42,494 nucleotides of DNA from JAKZSU01 sp047517485. Its GTDB lineage: Bacteria > Pseudomonadota > Alphaproteobacteria > UBA7887. A program made the position numbers and the translations under genes. The stretch is from contig JAKZSU010000018.1 in NCBI GenBank assembly GCA_047517485.1, forward strand, positions 1-42,494. Direction: 5' to 3'. The first letter of the stretch is position 1. Each line of letters starts with the position of its first letter. The notes beneath the pieces are model-generated. The model saw nothing but the letters and a program-made list of their open reading frames with translations, was not told where the DNA came from and made no database searches. Positions 10,718 through 19,901 of the stretch are shown here, one piece after another.

Positions 10718-13700
10718 TCACGCCGCCGACGCAAGCTCGTCGAGCAGGCCCTTGGCGTTCCGCAGATCCGCGGTGTCGAAGCCCTCGGTGAACCAGTCGT
10801 AGATCGGACCCAGCACGGCGCTGGCATCGGCGGACTTTTCCTGCTCCTGCCAGAGCAGGGCGAGATCCGTCGCCGCGCGCAGCTGCCAGGATTTGGCGTC
10901 TTGCTCGCCGGCCAGATCGAGCGCGCGGCGCAACCAGACCTCGGCCTCGGGGTCGTTCTCGGTGTCGATCTTGTGCAGCACGCAGCCCTTCAGCCGGTAG
11001 ACCTCGGCGACCCAGGTCATCTCGCCGTGCTCGCTCAGCGACTTCATCGCCTCGTCGACCGCCGCGCTCGCGCCTTCGAGTTCGCCGCCTTCGACCAGGG
11101 CGGCGACCAGCAGCGAAAGGAAGTAGGACAGCCGCGCGCCGACCTGAGAGTCGCGTAGCCGCTGAATACTGTCTTCAATTTTCGGGATTGCCCGCGCCGA
11201 GTGTCCCTGGGCCGACAGCGCGCGCGCTTCCAAGGCCTGGCCGACAATGCCGATGAAGGAGAAATCATTCTCCGCGGCAATCCGCGAGACTTCTTCGGCG
11301 TGGGCGAGCGACAGCGCGGGTTCGCGTCGCAGCTCGTAGAGTTGCGCGGCATGAAACCCCGCGTGAGCGCGGCTGAACGGGTGGGCGATATTGGCCGCCA
11401 GATCGACCGAGTCGCGGACCCGGTCGACCGCTTGGCTTGGGTAGCCGAGCATCCACAGGCTCATGCCGCTGTGAAACCGCGCACAAACGCCGGGGTCGTG
11501 GCCACCGTACTGTTGCACGTGGTCGCCGTGCTCGCGCGCGTTATAGAGCGCGATTCCCTGGTCGGCATGGCCCCTACAGCTCTCGAATTCGGCGAGGCGA
11601 AAGCGCGTCGTCCAGGCCGCGTGATGCGCTTGCAGGAGATACCCCGACTCGTGCAGCGGCTCGGCCAACGCCAGGACCTGACGGCTGAGCTCCGCCGCGT
11701 AATCGATCTGGCCGAACTGCTGATTGACCAACCATTGCCCCCACGTGGCGGTAAAAACCTCCGCCGGCGAGCCGATCTCCTGCGCCAGCGCCGAGGCCCG
11801 CGCGTAGACGCCGCGCACCTCGGGATCGGCCCACCCCTTGATCGACATCAGCGACGGGCCGAGCGCCAGCTCGAGCTCCAACTTTCGACTGGCCCGTTTT
11901 CGATCGTCGGCGGTCTGGTCGAGGGCGTCGAGGGCAGCGCGAAATTGGGCGATCGCCTCGCTATGCGCGGACCGCGCGGAGGACCGCTCGCCGGCGATGT
12001 GCCAGAACCGCACCGCCTCGGCGAAGTCGCCGCACTGGCTGAAATGGTGCGCCACGTCCTCGGGCTTTCCGTCGCCGGTCTCATCGAACCGGCGCCTCAG
12101 CACATCGGCAATCCGCTGATGCAAAACCTGGCGCCGCTTAACCACCAGGCTGTTGTACGCGGCCTCCTGGACCAGGCCGTGTTTGAACCCGTGCTGCACG
12201 CCGTTCGATCGCTCCGACCGCAGAAACAACCCGGATGCCAGGAGCTGGTCGATGCCCTCGGAAAGGTCTTCGGCATCCGTATCGGCGACCGATTGAAGCA
12301 CGTCGAGCGAAAATTCGCGCCCGATGCAGGCGCAAATCTGGGCGATCTCCTTGGCCGCGCCCAAGCGATCGAGGCGCGCCATCAGGCTGTCCTGCAAGGT
12401 CGGGGGAATCGCGATTTCACCGGCCTTGAAGGTCGAGGCGTGTTCCGCCAATCCACTTTCCAGGACGCATTTGGTCAGCTCTTCGATATAGAGCGGAACA
12501 CCATCGGTCTGCGACAGGATCTGGTCGAGCAAGGCTTGCGTCAAAGCCGTGCCGCCGGCGACCTTCCCGACCATCGACGCGGCCTGCGCCCGGCCCAACC
12601 GAGTCAGCGTCATCGGCAGGACGTGGCGGTGATCGGTCCACGGCGCCTGATAGCCCGGCCGGAAGGTCAACAGCAGCATCACGCGGGCCGACGGAAGGTC
12701 CGCCACCAACCGGTTGAGCAACTCCTGGCTCGTCGGGTCGATCCAATGCGCGTCCTCGAAGACCATCAACACCGGCCGCCGCGCGCTCAAGGCGAGCACC
12801 TGCCCGTTCAAGGCTTCGAGGGTGGTTTCCTTGAGCAGTTGAGGGCTCAGCGCGGGCTGCGCCTGGTCGGCGCCGACATCCAACGACAATAGGCTGGCGA
12901 ACAGCGGGGTCATATAGTTCGCGGCCTCGGACGATCGTTCGAGGACCGCGTTGAGTTTGTCGCGCTTTTCCTCCGCCGAATCCTTGGCATCGAATTCGGC
13001 GACCCGTTCGAAGTGCTCGATGATCGGATGCAGCGCGGAGTTGACGTGGAACGGCGAACATTGAAAACGAAGGTCGATATGGGGCTCGAGAGCGAGGTAT
13101 TCGCGCAGCCTTTGCACCACCCGGCTTTTGCCGACACCGGCCTCTCCCGACAATAGGACCACTTGTCCCTCGCCGATCTCGGCGCGCTTCCAGCGTTCCA
13201 ATATCATCGCGATCTCGGCGTCGCGCCCGACCATCGGAGTCAGACGCGCGCCATGCGCCACCTCGAACCGGCCCTCGGTGCGAGCCACGCCGGTCGCGCG
13301 CCATGCCCGAACCGGCGCGATGATTCCCTTGAGCGCATGGTCTCCAAGGTCGTCGAGTTCGAAAGAGTCGCCGATCAAGCGCCGGGTTGCCGGCGCGATG
13401 ACGATGTCGTCGATTCCAGCCACCCCCTGGAGTCGGGCCGCCAGGTTGGGCGTCTCGCCGATCGCCAGGCTGGGGCCCGCGGCATCGCCGGCGCCGGTCT
13501 CGCCGACCACCACATGCCCGGTCGCGATACCGATGCGAACGTGCGGCGGGTCCGCCGCCTCGACCCGCTTCACCGCGTCGACAATATCGAGCGCCGCGCG
13601 CACCGCGCGAATCGCGTCATCCTCATGGGCTTGCGGCCAGCCGAAATAGACCATCAGACCGTCACCGAGATATTGCGCGACGTGGCCGTCATAGCCCTAG

Positions 13701-14041
13701 ATGACCGTCGCGCAAGCTTGCCGATAAGCGTGCAGAAGGGCCCGCAGGTCTTCCGGGTCAAGCTGTTCGGACAGCGCCGTCGAGCCCACCAGGTCGCAAA
13801 ACATGATGGTGATCTGCCGGCGCTCCGGTGCCGCCGCGCCGGATGAGCGATGGCGGTCGTCCTCGAGCGCCTTGATCGCCGCAAGAAGAACCCGCCGATG
13901 CCCGAGCGCGGCGACCCCGATATCCTTGAGATCTTGATCGCTCAGCGTCGACAGCGCGCGCCGGTCGATTTCATTCTCGGTGAAATTCGCCCGGTAGCGC
14001 GACAGTTCCAGCGTTTCCAACCAAGCCAAAATATCGACCAT
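10718..14041 (-). pseudogene. SAM-adenylate/guanylate cyclase-ATPase-TPR protein split by in-frame TAG
   Basis: The frame from the ATG at 14041 (GGGGAGGG 6 bp upstream) to the stop at 10718 is 1,107 codons long and broken once, by TAG at 13697-13699 (codon 115). Domains in order: a SAM-like helical domain (about 4-57); a class III nucleotide cyclase domain with the first metal Asp in MFCDLVGST before the stop, and the second in YLGDGLMVYFG plus NLAARL after it; an AAA/NB-ARC-like NTPase with Walker A GEAGVGKS (near 300) and Walker B LMVFEDAHW; and long helical TPR-like repeats to the end. Such proteins are signalling ATPases common in alphaproteobacteria. With the stop obeyed, the cyclase is destroyed; reinitiation at the ATG at 13654 would give only the C-terminal part of the cyclase plus ATPase and TPR. 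Either a recent pseudogene or a recoded or read-through gene; no frameshift is present. Confidence 0.8.
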
Positions 14042-14159
14042 GAATACCCTCCCCGATTCAATTTATACCTGGACCGGGGCGGACACAGCCCTTTATACCA
14101 ATGACGTTGAAAATGACCCATTTTATGGCTCCCGACACGCCGCCTCCCGCGCTTTCGCC
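14042..14159. promoter_or_regulatory. Divergent promoter region, cyclase / O-antigen ligase
   Basis: This 118-bp AT-richer gap separates two divergent genes. TATAAATT on the minus strand (about 14057-14067) is a candidate -10 for the cyclase gene, and TATACCAAT on the plus strand near 14095 is one for the ligase. Neither has a convincing -35, so the boxes are tentative. Confidence 0.3.
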
Positions 14160-15404
14160 ATGCCCACCGCGGTAACCGCTGTCGCCACGTGGCTGGTGGT
14201 GGCGGCGGTCTTTGCGGTGCCGCCGCTCGGGGCGCTCGCTCATAAGGCGCTGGCGCCGCTGGCGCTGCTCACCGCCTTGGCGGCGCTGCCGCTATTGCAC
14301 GCCGCAGGGTGGCGGGCGCCGTGGTCGATGCGGATTCTGGCCCTGCCGGCAATCGCCGCGCTGGCCTGGGGCTGGGCCAGCGCGCTGTGGGCGATCGATC
14401 CGGAACTCGCGCTGGCGCGCGCCGCCAAGCTGACCGGGATCACCGTGGTCGGCGCGATTCTGTTCGCCGCCATCGTCGATCTTCCCGAGCCCCGGCGGCG
14501 TCAAGTGGGGGCGGCGCTAGTGTTCGGCGTGGCGGCGGCGCTTCTCCTCATCACCGTCGATCTCGCCCTCGGCGGCGGGCTGCGGCGGGCGATCAGGGAC
14601 GTTCCGTCGTACTACGGCATGGCGAGTCTCAATAACGGCACCACCCTGGTGGTGCTTTTCGTCGGACCGGCAATCGTCTGGCTGTGGCGCTTCGGGGCGC
14701 CGCCGGGGCACGCGATCTGGCGTTGGCTCGCACCAGTACCGGTCGCCGTCTGTGTCTATTTACTGATAAATTTGGAGAGTCAATCGGCGGCCGCCGCCCT
14801 CGCTGCCGGCGCGGTCACTTTTGTCGTCGTCGCCGCCGCGCCGAAAATCATCGCCCGGCTCATGGCGGTTGGCGTCGCGGTCGGCACCATGGCGGCGCCG
14901 GCGCTGGTGTTGACCGTGCTCGACGCCCGGCGCCTATCCGAATGGTTCGGCGGCCTGTCCTCGACCACCATCCACCGTCTCTACATTTGGGATTTCTCGG
15001 TCGAACGCATTCTCGAACGCCCACTGCTGGGCTGGGGCCTCGATTCGTCGCGGGTGATGCCGGGGCGCGACGTGATGATCACCGCGGTCAATCCCTATCT
15101 GCCGCCGACCATCTATGGGGATATGCAAGTGTTGCCGCTGCATCCCCACAACGCCCCCTTGCAGCTCTGGCTCGAACTCGGCTTGCCGGGCGCCCTGCTG
15201 TTTGCCTTGATCACCGGTGGCTTGCTGTATGGCGTCGCCGGACGCACCGGGAATCGCCTGGGCGCGGGGGTGGCGGCGGCGGTCCTGGTGATCGCGCTCG
15301 CGTTGTCCAGCATGTCCTACGGCATCTGGCAATCCTGGTGGCTGGCGGCGTTGTGGTTTGCCGCCGCCTTGACCGCGGTCACCGTGCGCCGGCCCGGCCG
15401 GTGA
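14160..15404 (+). CDS. O-antigen ligase/polymerase-like membrane protein
   Basis: This protein of about 414 residues has around ten to twelve hydrophobic segments and the Wzy/WaaL family signature in its large periplasmic loop: LLGWGLDSSR, then LPLHPHNAPLQLWLELGLPGALLF, where the His-Asn pair and the Glu are the conserved core. Enzymes of this family join O-antigen to lipid A core or polymerise polysaccharide at the periplasmic face. I chose ATG 14160 because the next residues begin a membrane helix; an in-frame ATG at 14040 would add 40 polar residues. No other polysaccharide genes are nearby, so substrate and pathway stay open. Confidence 0.8.
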   Translation: MPTAVTAVATWLVVAAVFAVPPLGALAHKALAPLALLTALAALPLLHAAGWRAPWSMRILALPAIAALAWGWASALWAIDPELALARAAKLTGITVVGAILFAAIVDLPEPRRRQVGAALVFGVAAALLLITVDLALGGGLRRAIRDVPSYYGMASLNNGTTLVVLFVGPAIVWLWRFGAPPGHAIWRWLAPVPVAVCVYLLINLESQSAAAALAAGAVTFVVVAAAPKIIARLMAVGVAVGTMAAPALVLTVLDARRLSEWFGGLSSTTIHRLYIWDFSVERILERPLLGWGLDSSRVMPGRDVMITAVNPYLPPTIYGDMQVLPLHPHNAPLQLWLELGLPGALLFALITGGLLYGVAGRTGNRLGAGVAAAVLVIALALSSMSYGIWQSWWLAALWFAAALTAVTVRRPGR

Positions 15405-15434
15405 ACCTCCCAGCTTGCCCGCTCGTGACGCACG

Positions 15435-15489
15435 CGAAAAGCCAATTTGATCCATCAAACCGATTCCATTTGGCTGAAACAGGCTCTAG
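15435..15489 (+). repeat. Diverged right-end remnant of the 269-bp palindromic element
   Basis: These 55 bases align with the right end of the element at 19008-19276: CGAAA-GCCAAT, then CCATCAAACCG, TTCCAT and a terminal CTCTAG, with the last 35 bases exactly the length of that element's outer arm. No left arm is visible in the preceding gene. It ends 9 bp before the SDR start codon. Confidence 0.6.
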
Positions 15490-15498
15490 CTTTACCGC

Positions 15499-16269
15499 AT
15501 GACATCCGATATCCCCGCGACCGCGCTGGTGACCGGCGCCGCGAACCGCATCGGCCGCGCGATCGCGCTCGACCTCGCCGCCGCCGGCTGGTCGGTCGCC
15601 GTGCACCACAACCGGTCGGTCGACGCCGCGACCGCCTTGGTCGACGACATCACCGCGAACGGCGGTCGCGCCGCGGCGATTGCCGCCGACCTCACCGAGG
15701 ACACCCAAACCGCCGCCGTCCTGACCGAGACCGCGGACCGCCTCGGTCCGGTCACCTGCCTGGTCAACAACGCCTCGGTGTTCGAGCACGACTCGGTCGA
15801 GAGCGCGACCCGGGCGAGTTGGGATCGCCACATGAACGTCAATTTGCGCGCTCCGTTCGTGCTCGCCCAGGGGCTCGCGGCGGCGCTCCCCGCCGACGGC
15901 ACTGCCGCGATCATCAATATGATCGACCAGCGGGTGTGGAACCTGACCCCCCATTTCGTGTCCTACACGCTTGCCAAATCGGGCTTGTGGACGATGACCC
16001 AAACCCTGGCGATGGCGCTCGCGCCGCGCATCCGGGTCAACGCCATCGGCCCCGGCCCGACCTTGCCCAGCACCCGCCAAAGCGACGCGCATTTTGCCAC
16101 GCAGGTCGAAAGCACGCCGCTGCGGCGCGCGGTCGCGCTCGATGAAATTTGCGCCGCGGTGCGGTTTATTCTGGACGCGCCGGCGTTGACAGGGCAAATG
16201 ATCGCCCTCGACAGCGGCCAGCATCTCGGTTGGCAGCATCCCAACGATGTCCGACCGCCCGAAGAATGA
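15499..16269 (+). CDS. SDR oxidoreductase, pteridine reductase/FolM-like
   Basis: This 256-residue short-chain dehydrogenase carries the TGAANRIG cofactor loop, in which Arg replaces the usual small residue, as in pteridine reductases and FolM (dihydromonapterin/dihydrofolate reductases). It has NNAS (110s), an Asp-Gln loop after the fourth strand (INMIDQRVWNL) and the catalytic YTLAK (Tyr-x3-Lys). The IGPGPTLPS segment follows. It is directly followed by folB with a 23-bp overlap, which supports a role in reduced pterin or folate supply. An NADPH preference is likely from the Arg. A remnant of a palindromic repeat sits in its leader, so its native promoter is unclear. Confidence 0.8.
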   Translation: MTSDIPATALVTGAANRIGRAIALDLAAAGWSVAVHHNRSVDAATALVDDITANGGRAAAIAADLTEDTQTAAVLTETADRLGPVTCLVNNASVFEHDSVESATRASWDRHMNVNLRAPFVLAQGLAAALPADGTAAIINMIDQRVWNLTPHFVSYTLAKSGLWTMTQTLAMALAPRIRVNAIGPGPTLPSTRQSDAHFATQVESTPLRRAVALDEICAAVRFILDAPALTGQMIALDSGQHLGWQHPNDVRPPEE

Positions 16270-16723
16270 CGCACGTATCCTTGTTCCCAACCGCAATGAG
16301 ACGATCAGACCCATGAGTCGAAGCGGCAGCATCCATCCCATCGCCAGCCCCGCCACCGAGTCCGTGGCGCGCCGGCTGTTTGTTCGCGACCTGGTCATTC
16401 CGTGCGCGATCGGTATTCACGACCACGAGCAAGGCGCGCAACAGAATGTACGGATCAATGTCGATCTTGAAATCGCCGATCCCGACGCGCCGCATCACGA
16501 TCGCATAGCCGAGGTCGTCAGTTACGACGACATCGTCGCCGGCATCCGGACATTGACCGGAGGCGGCCACATAAATCTTGCCGAAACCCTCGCCGAACGC
16601 ATCGCGGATTTGTGCCTCGGCGACCGCCGGGTGGCCCGCGCGACGGTGCGTGTCGAGAAACTCGATGTGCTGTCCGACGCCGAATGCGTCGGTGTCGAAA
16701 TCGTTCGTCGATACGTTGAATAG
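16247..16723 (+). CDS. folB: Dihydroneopterin aldolase
   Basis: FolB converts 7,8-dihydroneopterin to 6-hydroxymethyl-dihydropterin and glycolaldehyde in folate synthesis. The protein shows the family core: LFVRDLVIPCAIGIHDHEQGAQQNVRIN with the conserved Glu, the VSYDDIV Tyr, LAETLAERIADLCL with the pterin-binding Glu, and the Lys in VRVEKLDVL that aligns with the catalytic lysine. At 158 residues it is about 35 longer than the usual enzyme because of an N-terminal extension. ATG 16313 would remove 22 of these residues and still keep the domain, so the start is uncertain. Placement after a FolM-like SDR supports the call. Confidence 0.9.
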   Translation: MSDRPKNDARILVPNRNETIRPMSRSGSIHPIASPATESVARRLFVRDLVIPCAIGIHDHEQGAQQNVRINVDLEIADPDAPHHDRIAEVVSYDDIVAGIRTLTGGGHINLAETLAERIADLCLGDRRVARATVRVEKLDVLSDAECVGVEIVRRYVE

Positions 16724-16730
16724 GTTTCGC

Positions 16731-16763
16731 TTCCGTGACTTAGCGGAGAAGTTTGTCACGGAA
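16731..16763 (+). terminator. Inverted repeat after folB, probable terminator
   Basis: Perfect 9-bp arms TTCCGTGAC (16731-16739) and GTCACGGAA (16755-16763) flank a 15-nt loop, starting 7 bp after the folB stop. Only a weak T-rich stretch follows (AGTTGTT), so termination is likely but not certain. Confidence 0.45.
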
Positions 16764-16869
16764 AGTTGTTCACAGCGCGTGATTTTCGGGCATCTTCACG
16801 AGGGGCGACGGCAACGATCCCGGTGGCCCCGACAACCTTAAACCAGTGTGATCAGAGAAATTGTGTAAA

Positions 16870-16895
16870 ATCAGCAAGTTACGAATTTTGCTGAT
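16870..16895. promoter_or_regulatory. 8-bp dyad in AT-rich leader, possible operator
   Basis: Perfect arms ATCAGCAA (16870-16877) and TTGCTGAT (16888-16895) are separated by 10 nt. The dyad lies in the most AT-rich part of the 350-bp folB-uvrC gap and ends about 180 bp before the uvrC start. The spacing of one helical turn suits a dimeric regulator. No LexA-type box of the GTTC-N7-GTTC form is evident here. Confidence 0.4.
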
Positions 16896-17074
16896 AATTT
16901 AGGCAAATCGGCTTAACAAAAGTGTCAGCCTCGTTCTCGGCCCGCAAGACGCCGGTTGTACACCGGTTTTTCCACAGGAACGGTGGATAGCTTTGCGGCG
17001 CCGCCGACACTTCCTCCAACACGTCCATGAGAGCACCCGTTGACCCCCGACGGTACCCCCGCGATATTGGGGTA

Positions 17075-18976
17075 ATGGGCTCCCAATACCCACAAGATGA
17101 AGCAGCGGATGCGGGTACCGTCGCCCCTGTGATCGGCGCCGCGCTGATCCGCGCGCAACTGGCCACCCTGCCGCCCGGTCCCGGCGTCTATCGCATGCTC
17201 GATGACGAGGGGACGGCGCTCTACGTCGGCAAGGCGCGGAGCCTGCGCAAGCGGGTGGCGAATTATGCCAATCCGCAACGCCAATCGGTGCGCATTGCGC
17301 GGATGATCTCGGAGACCAGGGCGCTGGAGATCGTCACCACCCATACCGAGGCCGAGGCGCTGTTGCTCGAGGCCAACCTGATCAAGCGCCTCAAGCCGCG
17401 CTACAACATCATCCTGCGCGACGATAAATCGCACCCCTACATCATGCTGAGCATCGACGACGCTTGGCCGCAATTGGCCAAGCACCGGGGGGCGCGCAAT
17501 CGAGGCGCACGGTATTTCGGCCCCTTCGCCTCGGCCGGCGCGGTCAATCGGACACTGAACGCCCTGCAACGCGCGTTCCCGCTGCGCACCTGCTCGAACA
17601 GCATATTCTCGTCGCGCACCCGACCGTGCCTGCAGTATCAGATAAAGCGGTGCTCGGGTCCCTGTGTCGGTTTGATTTCGACCGACGACTATGCCGAGAT
17701 CGTCGAGCAGACCGCCGATTTTCTCTCCGGCAAAAGTCAGCAAGTTCAGCAGGCGCTTTCGCAAAGCATGGACACCGCGAGCGGCGCTCTCGAATTCGAG
17801 GCCGCCGCCGTCTTGCGCGACCGGATTCGGGCGCTCGCCCACATTCAGGCACACCAAGATGTCAACGTCGACTCGATCGGCGAAGCGGATGTTATCGCCG
17901 CGCACCAGGACGGCGGCCAGACCTGCATCCAGGTGTTCTTTTTCCGCGACGGCCGAAACTACGGCAACCGCGCGCATTACCCGAGCCATTCGCGTGACGA
18001 CACCGTAGCCGCGGTCCTCGGCGCGTTCGTCGCGCAATTCTACGATGGTCGGGCGGCGCCGCGCACTATCCTGCTCAGTGATCGGATCGACGGCGAGGCG
18101 CTGGTCGCCGAAGCCTTGAGTCTCCGGGCCGAGCGGCGGGTAAAGCTGATCGTCCCGCGCCGTGGCGGCAAGCGCCAGCTCATCGACCGCGCGGTGATCA
18201 ATGCCCGCGAGGCGCTCGCCCGCCGCCTCGCCGAAAGCGCCTCGCAGCGCCGCCTGCTCGAGGGCGTCGCCGAGATGTTTGGCCTCGACGCCCCGCCGAC
18301 CCGGATCGAGGTCTACGACAACAGCCATATCAGCGGCACCAAGGCGGTGGGCGCGATGATCGTCGCCGGGCCCGAGGGGTTTCAGAAAAACGCCTATCGC
18401 AAGTTCAACATCAAGGAGGCGCCGGCGAGCGACGATTACGCGATGATGCGCGAAGTCCTCGGCCGCCGCTTTTCCCGCCTGCAACGCGAAACCAACGATG
18501 GCGGCGGGCAACAGTGGCCCGACCTAGTCCTGCTCGACGGTGGCGGCGGGCAGTTGTCGAGCGTGCTCGAGGTACTGGCGGACCTCGGCGTGACGATCGG
18601 CGCCGACGGGGTGACGGTCGCCGCGATCGCCAAGGGCCCGGATCGCGACGCCGGGCTCGAACGTATTCGCCTGCCCGGCCGGGCGCCGTTCATCGTGCCG
18701 CCGAACAGTCCGGTCAGCTATTTCCTGCAAAGACTGCGCGACGAGGCCCATCGCTTCGCCATCGGCGGCCACCGCGCCCGGCGGTCGAAGGCGATCGTGA
18801 AATCGGAGCTCGATCAGATTTCCGGGATCGGCGCCAAGCGCAAACGCGCGCTGCTGCACCGCTTCGGATCGGCCCGTGGGGTCGCCGAGGCCGGTCTCAG
18901 CGATCTCGCGACGGTCGACGGTGTCAGCAAGCGCGTGGCGCAGACGATTTATGATCATTTCCACAACCAAGGGTGA
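17075..18976 (+). CDS. uvrC: UvrABC system protein C
   Basis: UvrC makes both incisions in nucleotide excision repair. The N-terminal GIY-YIG nuclease is seen as GPGVYRM (35-41) and ALYVGKA (48-54), giving the 3' cut. TRPCLQYQIKRCSGPC is the Cys-containing segment of the family. A UVR motif (ALEFEAAAVLRDRIRAL) binds UvrB. The C-terminal RNase H-like nuclease (IEVYDNSHISGTKAVGAMIV, VLLDGGGGQL) makes the 5' cut, and two helix-hairpin-helix motifs end the chain. I prefer ATG 17075 (GGGG just upstream), giving 633 residues; ATG 17027 adds 16. The window thus holds uvrB and uvrC in the same orientation but unlinked. Confidence 0.97.
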   Translation: MGSQYPQDEAADAGTVAPVIGAALIRAQLATLPPGPGVYRMLDDEGTALYVGKARSLRKRVANYANPQRQSVRIARMISETRALEIVTTHTEAEALLLEANLIKRLKPRYNIILRDDKSHPYIMLSIDDAWPQLAKHRGARNRGARYFGPFASAGAVNRTLNALQRAFPLRTCSNSIFSSRTRPCLQYQIKRCSGPCVGLISTDDYAEIVEQTADFLSGKSQQVQQALSQSMDTASGALEFEAAAVLRDRIRALAHIQAHQDVNVDSIGEADVIAAHQDGGQTCIQVFFFRDGRNYGNRAHYPSHSRDDTVAAVLGAFVAQFYDGRAAPRTILLSDRIDGEALVAEALSLRAERRVKLIVPRRGGKRQLIDRAVINAREALARRLAESASQRRLLEGVAEMFGLDAPPTRIEVYDNSHISGTKAVGAMIVAGPEGFQKNAYRKFNIKEAPASDDYAMMREVLGRRFSRLQRETNDGGGQQWPDLVLLDGGGGQLSSVLEVLADLGVTIGADGVTVAAIAKGPDRDAGLERIRLPGRAPFIVPPNSPVSYFLQRLRDEAHRFAIGGHRARRSKAIVKSELDQISGIGAKRKRALLHRFGSARGVAEAGLSDLATVDGVSKRVAQTIYDHFHNQG

Positions 18977-19007
18977 TCTCGGGGCTGACCATCGCGGGTG
19001 GATGGTG

Positions 19008-19276
19008 CTAGAGCACGTCCTTTCCTGATGGAAGCGGTTTGACCGCACGCCGGCGCGTCGTGGCTAGGCGCGCGCCGCCGCGCGATGTGGGGTCATCGGG
19101 CAAGGCGCGCAACGAAGCCACGGCACACAGGCGTGCGGCCTTCGGTGGGGCAAATTGGCCTTTCGGATGCGTTGCGACGCTCGGCCGATGCACCCCCATC
19201 GCCGGCCGCGCCGCGCTTACCCGAAATGCCAATCTGCCCCATCAAACCGCTTCCATCAGGAAAGGACGTGCTCTAG
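19008..19276. repeat. 269-bp three-way-junction palindromic element, copy 1
   Basis: The ends are perfect 35-bp inverted repeats (19008-19042 and 19242-19276), beginning CTAGAGCACGTCC. Directly inside lie two further hairpins of equal length: A, 19043-19138, with 22-nt arms that match at 18 positions; and B, 19146-19241, with 21-nt arms that match at 19. A 7-nt linker (CCTTCGG) joins them. Folded, the strand forms a three-way junction. It occupies most of the uvrC-pgsA gap. There is no credible transposase inside, so it would be a non-autonomous (MITE-like) or structural element. A second copy is at 40296-40563 and a remnant at 15435-15489. Confidence 0.85.
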
Positions 19277-19316
19277 AAGTCTTACTAACGATATTCAACG
19301 GAGCCTTTGCCGCCTT

Positions 19317-19901
19317 ATGCTGACCGGCCTTCCCAATATTCTAACTCTGTCGAGGATCTTCGTGATCCCCTTGCTGGTCGGCGCGTTCTATCTGCCGGCG
19401 CCGGTCAGCAATTGGACCGCGTTCGGTCTCTTTGTCGTTGCCAGCGCGACCGACTATTTCGACGGCTATCTGGCGCGCCGCCTGGGTCAGATCTCACCCT
19501 TCGGGCGCTTCCTCGACCCGGTCGCCGACAAGCTACTGGTGGCGGCGGCAATCGTGATGCTGATATGGGCCGATCGGGCGCCGTTGATTCCCGCGCTGAT
19601 CATCCTGTGCCGCGAGATTTTGGTGTCGGGATTGCGCGAGTTCTTGGCGGAACTCAAGGTCGGACTGCCGGTCACCCAGCTGGCCAAATGGAAGACCGGA
19701 TCGCAAATGGGCGCCATTTGTCTGCTTTTGATCGGCAACGCCCCGCCGGTGAATGATATTCTCGGGCTGTCGCTGACCGATATCGGCGGCATCCTGTTGT
19801 GGATCGCCGCCGCGCTGACCGCCGTCACCGGATACGATTATTTGCGCGTCGGCCTCAGACATATCATTTCGACGGAAACTGACGGAGAAGCCGGAGAATG
19901 A
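19317..19901 (+). CDS. pgsA: CDP-diacylglycerol-glycerol-3-phosphate 3-phosphatidyltransferase
   Basis: PgsA makes phosphatidylglycerol phosphate, the first committed step to phosphatidylglycerol and cardiolipin. The complete CDP-alcohol phosphotransferase motif is present: D49-G50-x2-A53-R54-x8-G63-x3-D67-x3-D71 within DYFDGYLARRLGQ. The N-terminus LPNILTLSRIFVIP is typical, and four or more membrane helices follow. I place the start at ATG 19317 (194 residues); upstream in-frame codons lie in a palindromic repeat element and are not credible. The GGAG nearest the ATG is 14 bp away, rather far. Its stop overlaps the mobB start by 4 bp. Confidence 0.93.
   Translation: MLTGLPNILTLSRIFVIPLLVGAFYLPAPVSNWTAFGLFVVASATDYFDGYLARRLGQISPFGRFLDPVADKLLVAAAIVMLIWADRAPLIPALIILCREILVSGLREFLAELKVGLPVTQLAKWKTGSQMGAICLLLIGNAPPVNDILGLSLTDIGGILLWIAAALTAVTGYDYLRVGLRHIISTETDGEAGE

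Noticed and set aside
10620..10802. Small plus-strand ORF with AAAGGAG before its ATG
   Set aside because: It runs into the 3' end of the cyclase gene and has no protein-like pattern; the Shine-Dalgarno match is probably chance.
11201..12892. 563-residue plus-strand frame
   Set aside because: It is antisense to the ATPase-TPR part of the cyclase gene, which has clear Walker motifs.
16925..18511. 528-residue minus-strand frame
   Set aside because: It is antisense to uvrC and has no recognisable domain.
19085..19276. Short ORFs inside the 269-bp element
   Set aside because: They follow the palindromic arms and encode no known transposase motif.
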